Below are positions 45,662 to 56,386 of a stretch of 64,000 nucleotides of DNA, piece by piece (the first letter of the stretch is position 1; each line of letters opens with the position of its first letter). The stretch lies in NCBI RefSeq assembly GCF_036588685.1, contig NC_086375.1, forward strand, positions 43,803,270-43,867,269. Reading direction: 5' to 3'. A program made the position numbers and the translations under genes. The DNA is from Mytilus trossulus. Lineage: Eukaryota > Mollusca > Bivalvia > Mytilida > Mytilidae. The notes beneath the pieces are model-generated. The model was not told where the DNA came from. It made no database searches and worked only from the letters and a program-made list of their open reading frames with translations.

Positions 45662-46825
45662 TCATAGCGACACGGATTTTCTCGTAGAACAACAACAACA
45701 AAATATTTCTGAAACTGCTTTGCGGAATCTTGTATCGAAAAAGGTGTAAATAAATGGATTAACAGCATGATTTAAAAGGTACATCCTATACAAAAACAAA
45801 AATCCAGCAATTGCGTCATTAGGCTGGTTCCAAAAATTTGGATCAAGACTCTCTAAAACCATAATTACTAGTCGTGGTGTATATGCAATGATAAATAGCG
45901 CAGTGATTGTCATAAACATGTATGAATATCTGTGTGTCCGAAAATGTTGTCCTATTGTGAAGAAACGTCCTTGGTCAAGGGTATCAGCCGAGCCTCGTTT
46001 TAGTTTTCGTCTATATGTATCGCATTCGACGAGATCTTCTATACTATTCGCTCTTGATCTTGAAGACCCGCTTTCTTTATCTTTATCAACAGCTAGCACA
46101 CTTTCTAACTCCACCGAACTCCTGTGTTTTTTAGTATACTTTCCCTCTTTCACAGATTGTTGGAATACTATAAATTTTCGATAAATTGCCTTTCCAATCA
46201 AAATGTACAGTATGATAAGAACAATGGAAGCCATAACTGCAACGATAACAGCACTTATATCATAAATAATCACGTGTTCTATATTTTCTCTCTTTTGTCC
46301 ACACCAAAATCCTGTCACATTTAGCTTTGGATTGTAAATTTCTACCGAACCATAATAGAAAAATATTGGAACTGAAAATGCAAATCCGAAACAAACAGCC
46401 AAAATTATACAAATGTTTTTCATTTTCTGCGTAAAAATAAATGATGGCTTGCATACTTTAAGGTAGCGCTGCACTGCTATTATTATCAATAAAACTGCAG
46501 ACATAATTGTTACTGCTTGAGAAACAAACCATAGTGCTTCACAGACAATTCCATTACTGAACTTTACCGGTATTATGTTCCAAGTAAAGGCAAACGATGC
46601 TCCAATTAGACATGCTATAAAATCTACGGAAGCAAGTACCGGTATAAAAAATCTGTCATCTCGTTTTACTTTCATTTTAAAAACATATACCAAAATAACA
46701 GTTATATTTCCAATAGTTCCTAGTATCAGGTATAGAGATAAAACAACGTCGTTCGGAATCAAATATTTCGTAACACTGCTGTTCCATTCAGTCAAACGTT
46801 CATCTTGTGTCTTTGTTGAAGCCAT
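45662..46825 (-). CDS. Rhodopsin-like (class A) GPCR 4
   Basis: An intact single exon of 387 residues from ATG at 46825. An in-frame ATG nine codons earlier (46852) exists, but the chosen one aligns with the start of GPCR 3 (MASTKTQDER against MASAKIQDER). Class A landmarks match GPCR 3 position for position: Asn40, Asp68, QRY 119-121, NVTG 169-172, Cys175, AYTP in TM6, NPFIY 356-360, and a C-terminal Cys cluster (CCCC). Loop 3 again carries SRSRANSIEDL. By eye it is about four-fifths identical to GPCR 3, the closest pair in the cluster. It sits 5.6 kb from GPCR 3 in the same orientation, with matching 5' and 3' flanks, which marks a tandem duplication. The ligand is unknown. Confidence 0.88.
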   Translation of the reverse strand: MASTKTQDERLTEWNSSVTKYLIPNDVVLSLYLILGTIGNITVILVYVFKMKVKRDDRFFIPVLASVDFIACLIGASFAFTWNIIPVKFSNGIVCEALWFVSQAVTIMSAVLLIIIAVQRYLKVCKPSFIFTQKMKNICIILAVCFGFAFSVPIFFYYGSVEIYNPKLNVTGFWCGQKRENIEHVIIYDISAVIVAVMASIVLIILYILIGKAIYRKFIVFQQSVKEGKYTKKHRSSVELESVLAVDKDKESGSSRSRANSIEDLVECDTYRRKLKRGSADTLDQGRFFTIGQHFRTHRYSYMFMTITALFIIAYTPRLVIMVLESLDPNFWNQPNDAIAGFLFLYRMYLLNHAVNPFIYTFFDTRFRKAVSEIFCCCCSTRKSVSL

Positions 46826-46984
46826 TGATGAGAATTTATAATTTAAAAACATTTATATATATATATAGGTTATCGAAAAAACAAGTTTTTCTACATTCAA
46901 AAAATAACGTATTCCTTTCAAGTTGGTGGATGAAAATAATATTCTTTGAAAAAATATGAAATAAATCCTATTGTTTCATATCAG

Positions 46985-47060
46985 TTAATCTAACTTAATC
47001 TTAAGGATCTGTATTGACGAACAAATACGGATATATTAATAAAAAATCATATCAATTTCA
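46985..47060 (-). promoter_or_regulatory. Conserved 5' block upstream of GPCR 4
   Basis: CTTAATCTTAAGGATCTG, then TGACGAACAAATACGGATAT, matching 40171-40252 upstream of GPCR 3. Confidence 0.4.
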
Positions 47061-47359
47061 CCTAATACATTGTTTACACAAAAAGATTTTACAATAAAAG
47101 CAAAATCGAAAGTCAAGCAATAATCCCCCTAGGTTCAGCAAAAAGGAACGTGACTCTGAAGTTTTGTCATCGTAAATATGATAAGTCTACTATCTTGTTG
47201 ACTAATATTGGTTCATATACGTGTATTAGTTCTTCTTTCTTTTGTTGTTGTTTTTCATCTTTCTGGGGGTGGGGAGGGATACACTTGGTTAGTTGTGGTC
47301 AGCTTATCAGTAGTTAAAACTAGTTCTGGTAAAATATTTGTGTTTCTAAGATTTTGATT

Positions 47360-48371
47360 TTAACGAATGTATGCGAATTATTCTGCGGTGCATATCATAA
47401 ATGATTATGTTTTTATTCTGGCGATTAAACCTCTTCAGTTTCATTCTGGCATTCGTTTTAAATCTGTCATAAACCCTTTTTATAATTCATTTTTTATTTA
47501 ATCGTTTCAGTCCTATATGTTTCTTTTCTCTTTTAAAATTAATATATAATAAATGAAGCTAATTATAATTTCACAATATTTTTTTTGTATAGAAATATAC
47601 TCGACTGACACGTCTTCAAAAATTTCACTCTCAATATCCACAATTTTAACTTTAGTATGTGTACAGGATTTTTATTTCAGTTTATTGAAAGATAATAGGA
47701 TAATATTCTGAATAGATTGTTAATTATGTAACATCTTTATAATCGTATTACTCAAAATACGTATGTATTTACAACATAAGGAAATATCCATTCCTTCATT
47801 AATCAAAATCGCAATATACTAAATACATGTGCGTATGTATTTACACATATAGGAAATCGTCATTCACTTTTCGCACATGATCGTCTCGATATCCGTTTAA
47901 TTTCTTTGGATTGGTAAGTTAATTGAATAAGTCCTATGTTAACCTTTTAAATGTGAAATGTGTTGTTGTTTTGACTCCTTCACGATCCTCTGTGTTTAAG
48001 TGCTCCGACTTTGAGATGAAGGACAGCAATAAAAGCATTTTGCCTTTATTTTATTTTATTTTATTTTATTTTTTGAGGAGGGGAAGAGATGAGAGGGTAG
48101 GGGTATGCTGTTATATCACTTAATATATTTTGTGACCTTATCTGCATGACGTGTATTTTGCAGGAAGTCAAATACTTGCCACTGAACAAACATTCTGATA
48201 GGGATATAATGAGATTGTCAGCATTAACTTTTTTTTACAAAAGTATCGAATCCCCTTTTTTAAATCATAATAAATTCTGATATTTAGTAAAACAATTAAT
48301 AAGCGAGATTTACCTAGTAGATCTATCAAATTCCATTTACGATTCTGAAGAAAAATGTGCATGTAATTTAC
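47360..48371. other. No gene seen; (TTTTA)n microsatellite
   Basis: A TTTTA pentamer run lies at about 48045-48074. The rest is AT-rich spacer. Confidence 0.5.
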
Positions 48372-48775
48372 GTTTTTTGATTGAGTTAAGCCTGCCAATT
48401 GATATTTTATCGTGTGTCTTTCTATGTTGTGGTGTTATGATATTGTTTCAGAAAAAGGAAGAAGGTTTGGTACCATTAAAACGTTGAATCCCGCTGCAAA
48501 TGTTTGCACCTGTCCTAAGTCAGGAATCTGATGTACAGTAGTTGTCGTTTGTTTAAGTAATTTATATGTGTTTCTCGTTTCTCGTTTTTTATATAGATTA
48601 TACCGTTGGTTTCCCCGTTTGAATCAATGGTTTTACACTAGTAGTTTTGGGGCCCTTTATAGCTTGTTGTTCGGTGTGAGCCAAGGCTCCGTGTTGAAGG
48701 CCTATAATGGTTTATTTTTTAAAATTGTTGTTTGGATACAGAGTTGTCTCACACCTCATCTTCCTATATCTATGA
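48372..48775 (+). repeat. Interspersed repeat family A, long form
   Basis: GTGTGTCTTTCTATGTTGTG, GCACCTGTCCTAAGTCAGGA, GTGAGCCAAGGCTCCGTG and ACCTCATCTTCCTATATC. Closest to 42661-43060. Confidence 0.8.
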
Positions 48776-48993
48776 TTTGTTTATTAGACAGTTATGGCTA
48801 CTATTTCCAAACTGAAGACTCTTTCGCATTTTATATTTTTAATGAAGTAAGCATAAATCAGTGAATCCAATAACTGTATATGTCATGATTAAAAGAAAAT
48901 AGGGGTATGGGTCGGTGAGACAGCAGCCACTGACCAACTCCGAAGGTTAAAAGTCGCACACAACGAAAGACGGATTTCTATATAATTTCGAGC

Positions 48994-49449
48994 TTAAGGT
49001 TGCATTTTTGTGAATATTGACAATGCAATTTCCCATAGGAACTCCTTTTACGGCTAATACTGTACCACTTTTTCTATGAAGTTTTGAAAACATTCTTATC
49101 CTAGAATTGAAAGTTCATATGCACCGCAATTGTTTTCAAAGCTAAAAATATAGGGTTGTGCGGCATATTTTCAACGTTTATATGCCCTGAACTTCTCATG
49201 GTTTAAACTTACACTAACTTTCTTAACTACCCCTACCTCGAATCAAAGGTTACCACAGATTTCAATGTAAACAATATGCACGTGTTTATTTACTGGTAAC
49301 ATTCCCAGGTTCTGTCTCTGCGATATGGAACACAGAGAGCATAACTAGGAACCAGTATGTAAACAAAATTAATTTTCTATGAATATTCAATTTCTCCCCA
49401 AAAGAGACGTGTGTTGAGCAACAGCTGTATTTACAAAGTGCAACCTTAA
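48994..49449. mobile_element. TTAA-flanked MITE 4 (456 bp)
   Basis: TTAAGGTTGCATTTTTG at 48994 is inverted at the right end (ACAAAGTGCAACCTTAA, ending 49449). No frame. Confidence 0.7.
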
Positions 49450-49557
49450 AATAGTTCAGAATTTAAAAAGTTGAGAACCATTTGTCATGAACACCAATTC
49501 TTCACCTTTCAAAAACATAATAAATTACAAAGGATAACAACTGGCAATATTCCTTAC

Positions 49558-49990
49558 TTACCAATCATATTTGTGATCATCATGATTGGTAAAGTCAGGT
49601 AATATCCGAGGGTCTGGACTTACCAATCATATTTGTGATCATCATGATTGGTAAAGTCAGGTCATATCCGAGGGTCTGGACTTACCAATCATATTTGTGA
49701 TCATCATGATTGGTAAAGTCAGGTCATATCCGAGGGTCTGGACTTACCAATCATATTTGTGATCATCATGATTGGTAAAGTCAGGTAATATCCGAGGGTC
49801 TGACCTTACCAATCATATTTGTGATCATCATGATTGGTAAAGTCAGGTAATATCCGATGGTCTGACCTTACCAATCATATTTGTGATCATCATGATTGGT
49901 AAGGTCAGGTAATATCCGAGGGTCTAACCTTACCAATCACATTTGTGATCATCATGATTGGTAAAGTCAGGTAATATCCGAGGGTCTGGA
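49558..49990. repeat. Satellite: seven 62-bp units, each with a hairpin
   Basis: TTACCAATCAT starts at 49558, 49620, 49682, 49744, 49806, 49868 and 49930, exactly 62 bp apart. Each unit holds TTACCAATCAT, a 13-base loop containing TGATCA, then ATGATTGGTAA, followed by a linker with ATATCCGAGGGTCTG. Units differ at only a few positions. In the sixth unit the dyad extends to CTGACCTTACCAATCAT and its full complement (17-bp arms). Confidence 0.95.
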
Positions 49991-50960
49991 TGGAATTTAC
50001 AGAATATAGAATAATGCGATAAAGGTGAAGAATCAACAGCAAAGCAAATAAATTTAAAAAAAATCATAGGCAAAAAAAACAACCCTAAGGATAGAAAATA
50101 ATGGGCAAAATACAAAACAGAATAGAGAAAATGAATTAAAATTTCAGAAAAAAATGACCCCCATTCAGATGCTCATATATCTGTTTCACACGTTATACAT
50201 TAACATCGGTTTGTTCCATTTTTGTAAATGAAACAACCTCCTCCTTTCGCATACTCAAACTGATGAGAATTTACGTTTGAACGTTGAAATGCATTTAACA
50301 TTGAGACTAAGCTATGATATGTGTGATACAATAAAATTTCATGATTATGGATAAAACATAAACAAAATTATATAAGAGAATTTGACTGTACGGTCAATAT
50401 CTACTTTTTAATATCATATATGTTTGATGACTTATATAGACATTAATGGAACTATAATGTTTGTCAAATAAAGTTAATTGTTTTGTCATAACTACCATAA
50501 ATATCAAATCCACCTTTAAGATCAGGAAATGGTCACTCCTAGCTTTGGCTGTTCCCACCATTTAATATTCTTGAAGTGGTCGTACTTATATCCAGTATTA
50601 ATTTCATTCAAAAGTGAAAAACTTTGACTGATTCAAAAGTATTAAGAGCTATTAATAACTATCAATGCTTTTCTATAGTCTAATCTTCACCAGTTTACCA
50701 AATACAAATTCAAAATCTGTTCATTCATTTTCAAACAGCAATGTCGTCGATGCAATCTGTCCCGGAAGAAAACAGGAAAAATCTTATATTTGTTTCACCG
50801 GAAAATAAATATGTCACCCTTAGATCTAATACGAATAATAACACATGACATTTTCGTATTTAAATATTGTTGACTTGGGATGAACTTATTTTTGTGGATA
50901 CAGCATTGACACTGTGGAAGCTTTTCAGATTTGTTTAATTGGATGTACTAAGTTCACATT
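49991..50960. other. No gene seen; upstream region of GPCR 5
   Basis: AT-rich with no recognised motif. It does not show the block shared by GPCR 3 and 4. Confidence 0.45.
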
Positions 50961-52124
50961 ATGAATAAAACTGACGAAGAAAAGCTTTGGGAATGGAATA
51001 ATGAAATAGCTCAAATATATATTGTCAATGATATATTTCTTGTAATATATATCATTTTAGGATTTTTTGGGAATGCAACTGTTGTAGTTGTTTATAGTTT
51101 TAAAATGAAATCGAAACGGGACGATCGGTATTTCATTCCGTACCTTGCCGTAGTTGATCTTCTGGCTTGTACAACAAGATCATCATTCGAACTAGCCATG
51201 AATCTACTGCCAGTTAATTTCAGAGGCAGCATTCTGTGTAAAGTGCTTTGGTTTCCGGTCAATGTTACTTCATTTTCATCAATGTTCCTTCTTCTGACTA
51301 TATCCCTTCAGAGATATTTAAAAGTATGCCGACCATTTGGAAAGCAAATGACAATCAAATGGAAAAGATTTGCTTTAGCAGTGACGTTAATTTCATCGTT
51401 TGCTCTTTCAATGCCTCTTAACATCTGGAATCAGGAGATACCAGTGGTAAATAAAGCGCTAAATATAACTGGATATATGTGTGATGCAAAACTTGAAGGA
51501 AACATAGGGGCTGCTTTTATCATATTTGTTGTCTGTATCACAGTTCTTGCCTTAATTATCATGTTCGGAATGATAATTTTCAATACTCTAATTGGTTTAA
51601 CAATCTATAGACAGTTGAAACTGGAAAGAAAACGACAACAGCAAGTAGAACTAACGCGACATAGACAAGCTGTTAACAGGAAGACAATTACAACAATTCC
51701 AAGCCATGTATCAGAACAATCAGAAGAACTAACACCATCTTTGATGGTCAATGACGAATCTTCTACTGATATGAACACTGAAAAGGTGGACGATAAATTT
51801 AACAGAAATGAGGAACTAACACCAAAACAAAGAGAAAAAATGGAAAAGAAGCGAATGTTGTCCTCCCACAGATATTCTTATATGTTTATGGTTATCGCTA
51901 CAGCTTTTATGTTGTCATATCTCCCGCAATTTCTCTTGCTTTTCGTAGGGATTGGTGATAACAATTTTTGGGTAAACCGATCAAATGATGAGTTAACGAT
52001 ATTTTCATTGATAAGAGAGATGAACGTGATTAATAATATCGTTAATCCTTTTGTTTATGGGTTTTTCGATAGAACATTTAGACAAGAAACAAAGAAGTTT
52101 ATTTCTTCATTGAAATGCTGGTAA
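50961..52124 (+). CDS. Rhodopsin-like (class A) GPCR 5
   Basis: An intact single exon of 387 residues from ATG at 50961. Landmarks: Asn38 (FGN in TM1), Asp66 (TM2), Cys93/Cys174, QRY at 117-119, NITG at 168-171 in loop 2, SYLP in TM6 (Pro322), NPFVY at 362-366, and an EWNNE N-tail. Loop 3 is the longest of the set (about 215-303): basic at both ends (KLERKRQQQ, KQREKMEKKRM) with an acidic Ser/Thr-rich middle. TM regions resemble GPCR 1 and 2 (RYLKVCRPFGKQM, SLIREM), whereas the loop 3 length resembles 3 and 4. The decayed copy at 59-60 kb derives from this gene type. AATAAA at 52228 is a possible polyadenylation signal. The ligand is unknown. Confidence 0.88.
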   Translation: MNKTDEEKLWEWNNEIAQIYIVNDIFLVIYIILGFFGNATVVVVYSFKMKSKRDDRYFIPYLAVVDLLACTTRSSFELAMNLLPVNFRGSILCKVLWFPVNVTSFSSMFLLLTISLQRYLKVCRPFGKQMTIKWKRFALAVTLISSFALSMPLNIWNQEIPVVNKALNITGYMCDAKLEGNIGAAFIIFVVCITVLALIIMFGMIIFNTLIGLTIYRQLKLERKRQQQVELTRHRQAVNRKTITTIPSHVSEQSEELTPSLMVNDESSTDMNTEKVDDKFNRNEELTPKQREKMEKKRMLSSHRYSYMFMVIATAFMLSYLPQFLLLFVGIGDNNFWVNRSNDELTIFSLIREMNVINNIVNPFVYGFFDRTFRQETKKFISSLKCW

Positions 52125-52227
52125 ATACATCAAAAATCATTTTTTGTAAATGAATAATATACATTGTAAATACAAAACGGAAACATGTAGCTCTTTGTTT
52201 ATTAATAACGTTAATTTGCTTTTTTGA

Positions 52228-52233
52228 AATAAA
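52228..52233 (+). terminator. Possible polyadenylation signal for GPCR 5
   Basis: AATAAA about 100 bp after the stop codon; a second lies near 52390. Confidence 0.4.
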
Positions 52234-52738
52234 ACTAATAGTTTGCTGTCAAATGCAAATTGCAAGTGAAATATGAATTGATTTAATGTCATAACGCATT
52301 TTATTAAAATGTAAACATAAGATTGTGGATTCTTTGGGGACTGCATATTGAGGACGGTTGCATTTTGGTATATTGATATACCCCTTTTGAAATAAATATT
52401 AAATCATCTTCGTGCGTCAACATAAGTTAGTTTACCCATATAAAGTATATATCATTATATATTATTATAGATGACCACGCATTCGTGTCTGTTCCATTGG
52501 TCGTAGCCACATTCCCTTCCAACTTTGTTCGTTGGTATCGTCATCGAATAAATATGGTCTTCCGATTTTTAAATGTCTTTATACAATGTGACAAATGCAG
52601 GAACTGGTAACGGCCATCCGGATCATCGAGGTTCAACGCCTGCTTTTTGCTCTATTTTTAGTTTATCTATGTTGTTTAATCTGGATTTATAGTCGCTCCC
52701 GTGTTTTCCCTTAGATACCAGGAATCAAATTTAATATT
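52234..52738. other. No gene seen
   Basis: AT-rich at first, then a less AT-rich stretch at 52490-52735 that is probably part of the hammerhead-bearing repeat or a neighbour. No frame. Confidence 0.4.
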
Positions 52739-52785
52739 TACGCGAGACGCGCGTTTCGTCTACAAAGACTCATCAGTGACGCTCG
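52739..52785 (-). ncRNA. Hammerhead-ribozyme-like motif 1
   Basis: On the minus strand: CTGATGA (52776-52770), stem II GTCT-TTGT-AGAC, GAAA, stem III ACGC-GCGTCTC-GCGT, then A as the cleavage nucleotide (GTA triplet). These are the conserved boxes of a type I hammerhead, in order and with correct spacing. Stem I pairing between GAGCGTCA and the sequence after the cut is not evident by eye, so self-cleavage is unproven. The surrounding repeat extends to at least 52880. Confidence 0.6.
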
Positions 52786-53470
52786 AATAAAAAAATGAGA
52801 AAAATGAGAAATAAAGTACGAAGTTGAAGAGCATTGAGGACCAAAAATTCCTAAACGTTTTTCCAAATACAGGTAAGGTTATCTGTTCCTGAAGTAGAAA
52901 AGTCGTAGTTTTTCAAAAATTAGAAGTTTTATTAACAGTTAATTTATAAGTTTGTGTCTTCGTACTGTTTTTAGTACTTGATTTTATGGTTATTTGTGTA
53001 GTACACACTGCTACCTAATTGCATTTTGGGCAAAATTTTAATGATCTATTTTGATACTTTAAATACTTAAATTGGATATGCACATACATATATAAATAAA
53101 AAATGACTACAGATAGAAAAATACAATTATACCAAATACTCAATATATCTGTAATAATTTACTAAATTGTTTTAATATCCAATGGACATCAAGTGATTTA
53201 TACTAATTATACATATCTACATCAAATGATATGTTATAATAGTATTCAAACAAACATCTAATCTATTTGTTGCACAAAGGAAATGAACAATCAATGTTGT
53301 TGCGACTTTTTAAAATCCGTGCAGGGTCGGTTTTAACCAGTCTGAATTTGATCACACAAAAGTAAATATACTCGCTATGTACTTGCACCATATAAGTGCT
53401 ATAACAAATGTTCTCTTTTTCTTTCCTTAAGGTAATGAATGTTAATAACCAAAATTACTATCCTTTAGTT
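52786..53470. other. No gene seen; rest of a hammerhead-bearing repeat
   Basis: 52800-52950 (AGTTGAAGAGCATTGAGGAC) matches the flank of motif 3 at 56440-56590. The remainder is AT-rich. Confidence 0.5.
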
Positions 53471-53474
53471 ATTT

Positions 53475-53705
53475 ATGATTGATTGATTGGTTGATTGTTG
53501 GTGTTTTAACGCCACTTTTAAGCGCCACATTTTGGCTATATCAAGGCGGACAGTTTTTATTTGTGGAGGAAGCCTGAGTGCCCGGTGAAAACCACGGACC
53601 TGCGATAGGAAAACTGACAATCCGAGTCAATTTAGATTGGAGTCGAGTGCACCCACACGGACGGGTTTCGAACTCACAAACTCGGTGCTGACCGGCCAGT
53701 TATTA
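53475..53705 (+). repeat. SINE-like repeat, copy 2
   Basis: GATTGATTGGTTGATTGTTG, AACGCCACTTTTAAGCGCC, ACCACGGACCTGCGATAGG, GGAGTCGAGTGCACCC, and a GGGTTTCGAACTC end that resembles a tRNA B box. It is better preserved than the copy at 24.8 kb. Confidence 0.65.
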
Positions 53706-53724
53706 CATTAGTAGAACTTCTCAA

Positions 53725-53930
53725 ATGTCTATATGTCTTTGAGTTTCTTAGATACATACGACGTGGCTGTATACTTATACATCCCGTCATTGTGTTTTGT
53801 GCTATGGTACATTTTTGAATGCTTGTCTTTAAATTTTGCTGACGTGCTTTGTCTTTATGCCTGTATGTGCGTCTTCGTTACATATTGGTTTTTTTTTATA
53901 GTGAGTAATAGTTCAATCAAAATGTACCAG
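53725..53930 (+). repeat. Repeat with TACATCCCGTCATTGTGTT segment
   Basis: The segment also occurs twice on the minus strand at 56665-56870, about 127 bp apart. The 79-codon frame here is a by-product. Confidence 0.5.
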
Positions 53931-53943
53931 GATTATAAAGTAA

Positions 53944-53986
53944 TATGCCAGACGCGCGTTTCGTCTACATAAGACTCATCAGTGAT
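53944..53986 (-). ncRNA. Hammerhead-ribozyme-like motif 2
   Basis: On the minus strand: CTGATGA, stem II GTCT-TATGT-AGAC, GAAA, then stem III ACGC against GCAT (one mismatch), then A. The core boxes are intact. The mismatch in stem III and a changed stem I side suggest a decayed copy. Confidence 0.5.
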
Positions 53987-53999
53987 CATTGATTATTAC

Positions 54000-54335
54000 A
54001 CACTGTTGACTGCTGTATCCCTTTTTTGGACATTTTTACTTATTATTTCTGTTTGTTTTGTTCACACATCGTTGTCAATACAATCTAATTTAATGCGGCT
54101 ATCATACAAGTGTGAGGTTTAGCTAGCTATAAAACTAGGTTTGCATCAACTATTTCTACATAAGAAAAATGCCTGTAGCAAGCCAGGAATATGACAGTTG
54201 CTATCCATTCGTTTAATTGGATGTGGTTTAGCTTTTGATATTGCCATTTGATGAGGAACTTTCTTTTTAAAATTTTCCTCCGAGTTCAGTATTTTTGAGA
54301 TTTTATTTTTTTTCCAATTTTTTGTTTCTGTATGT
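54000..54335 (+). repeat. Interspersed repeat family B
   Basis: CACATCGTTGTCAATACAAT, AGCTATAAAACTAGGTTTG, AAGCCAGGAATATGACAG and TTTTCCTCCGAGTTCAG. The 5' end is more complete than in the 19-kb copy. Confidence 0.75.
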
Positions 54336-54339
54336 TTAC

Positions 54340-54849
54340 TCACTAGCGACATATTTCATCGGTCTTTAATCTTTAAATACCGGAATATTTTTATAAACCG
54401 TATTTATACCGTTTGAGAATTTTTTACTGAGAAGGAATTCGCTTGGCGAGTAAAACAGCCATTGCATGAGACGTTTACCCTGTCCACGCAACCAATCTGG
54501 TTCCTTTTTAAAGACCAAACTTTTCCTTCAGTTTTTGTTTGGAAACTTTCTTTGGCTTGATTTGTCTGTATAACCGATGAATGAGATGAGAACATCGGCA
54601 AACTGCTATTGCTTAGAGTTGCTTCGGATGTAAATCTTACAACTTCCGTCATTAAAGGTCTTTCAAGAAAGACAAAACAAAATTAATTTAAAAAAAAATC
54701 CCAAGTTCAGGAAGAGGCGTAACTTTATTAACTAGGACATTAGTTGTGTCTTCTATTAACATAATGCGATACAAATTCAGCATTACAATGAAGTTATAAA
54801 CAAATAACTCTTTATTGTGTGATGTATTGTTCCCAAGAATCTAACAGTT
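54340..54849. other. No gene seen
   Basis: The 82-codon minus frame at 54404-54652 has no recognisable features. Confidence 0.4.
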
Positions 54850-55224
54850 TATTGTTCAGAACAATGCACACTTTACTAAAAAAAAAAAAGGGACTTGACA
54901 ATTTTGTTATGATAAATGGGTGGCGAAGGATAAAGATAATTTTCGGTTGTTATACATACATTTATAGCATAAGATTAAGTATTAATAACAAGGTCTGTAC
55001 TGTCCCAAAGTGCTTGATATTGTTTCGTTGAGTAAATTGTGTTGTTTTTAACAATAACAAGCACTTTGGAACAGTACAGACCTTGTTAATAATGCTTAAT
55101 CTTATGTTATAATTGTATGTCTAAAAACCGAAAATTATCTTTATTCTTCGCCACTCATTTATCATAACCAAATTGTCAAGTCTTTTTTTTTCTTTTGAGT
55201 AAAGAATGCATTGTTCTGAACAAT
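54850..55224. mobile_element. Long foldback element (about 174-bp arms, 27-bp loop)
   Basis: The left arm (54850-55023) and right arm (55051-55224) are complementary over their whole length with scattered changes. For example CAAGGTCTGTACTGTCCCAA (54990) faces TTGGAACAGTACAGACCTTG (55067), and GGACTTGACAATTTTGTTAT faces ATAACCAAATTGTCAAGTC. A third partial copy in right-arm orientation follows at 55225-55262. No coding frame. Confidence 0.9.
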
Positions 55225-55439
55225 ATCAAGCACTTTGGAACAGTACAGACCTTGTTATTGTTGCGTAGTCTTACGTTATAATCTTATATATCAAAACTTT
55301 ATTTCATTTTCACAAGAGTAAGTACTTAGATGTAAATGCTGTCATCATTCATCATTGTGCATTGTTTATTTCTAAAGGAAACATAAAAGATTTCTGATAT
55401 CATTTCTCTATTTATGTAAAGTAATCTATAAAACCATGT

Positions 55440-55535
55440 TACCATTATACAAAAAAAAGTATAAATACTGAACCCCAAAAGAAATTTATAACGGAAAGGC
55501 CTAATTAAAGTCATAAGAAACCTCAAATTAAAAAA
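55440..55535 (-). repeat. Repeat family B fragment
   Basis: On the minus strand: TTAGGCCTTTCCGTTATAAA and GGGGTTCAGTATTTATACTT match family B. This fragment underlies the hydrophobic part of the 172-codon frame at 55326-55844. Confidence 0.6.
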
Positions 55536-56074
55536 AATATGCATATGTTTTTTATAACTAAATGGATAGTTTTCATTATACAACTTATTTAGATATACTT
55601 TTTTCTGGGGAAAATTCTTTAATTTGTCCACATTTAGAAGAAGTTTACTTATTTTTAATTGCTTGTTTCCAGGAAGCAATTCGCTGATATATTTTCCGTA
55701 TGCATAGTGACCCGAGCGTAACCCTCCTCGTAAAAATCCGGTGACCAAAATACGCATTGATCTGTCAATGAAATAAACAAATATTTGATTATACATGTTA
55801 AACACGTGCTCAATACCCATGCTTTTTGAGATTTGTTTACTCAAGGTGACAATCGGTAAAATTCGGCTTTAAAACACGGCATTTAATGAGCAGCCATATT
55901 TGTTTAATCATAACAAACAGAGAGAGAAAACATTGACGATTATATGATATATTTGCGAAAATAATGATAAAATCGTACACAGACGACTAAGTTTATGATG
56001 TATACATGCATTGGTTCAAGAATTGGACAAACATTATTTTTCACCACTCACTCGTTTCATATGACTTTAATTGA

Positions 56075-56345
56075 CAAAATGAAAAGCTAAAACACATCAA
56101 ATAAATGGACAACAACTGTCATATTCCTGATTTGGAACAACCATTTTCAATGGTGGATTGAACCTGGTATTATAGCTAACTACTCATCTTACTTGTATGA
56201 CAGTCAAATAAAATTCCATTATATTGAGAACAATGTGTGGAAAAAAAACCAGACATTATAGGTAAAAAAAGTCAAAACGTCAAAAAAGGGATACAGCAGT
56301 CATTATTGTATGTGTTATTATCTTACTCACTATAAAAACAAACAA
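56075..56345 (-). repeat. Interspersed repeat family B, minus copy
   Basis: Read on the minus strand: GGGATACAGCAGTC-type start inverted at 56290, ATTGTTCTCAATATAATGG, AAATCAGGAATATGACAGTT and CCATTTATTTGATGTG. Confidence 0.7.
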
Positions 56346-56386
56346 ATGTGTAAATTGTTATCAAAGGTACCAGGCTTATATTTCAA

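Noticed and set aside
49558..49990. Regular repeat array resembling a CRISPR
   Set aside because: The whole 62-bp unit is repeated with no unique spacers, in animal DNA without cas genes. It is a satellite.
50260..50300. CTGATGA followed by GAAA upstream of GPCR 5
   Set aside because: No stem II can form between the boxes, unlike the three motifs at 52-56 kb.
55326..55844. 172-codon minus-strand frame with a membrane segment
   Set aside because: Its first codon is TTG (first ATG at 55820), and the hydrophobic part comes from a family B repeat fragment at 55440-55535.
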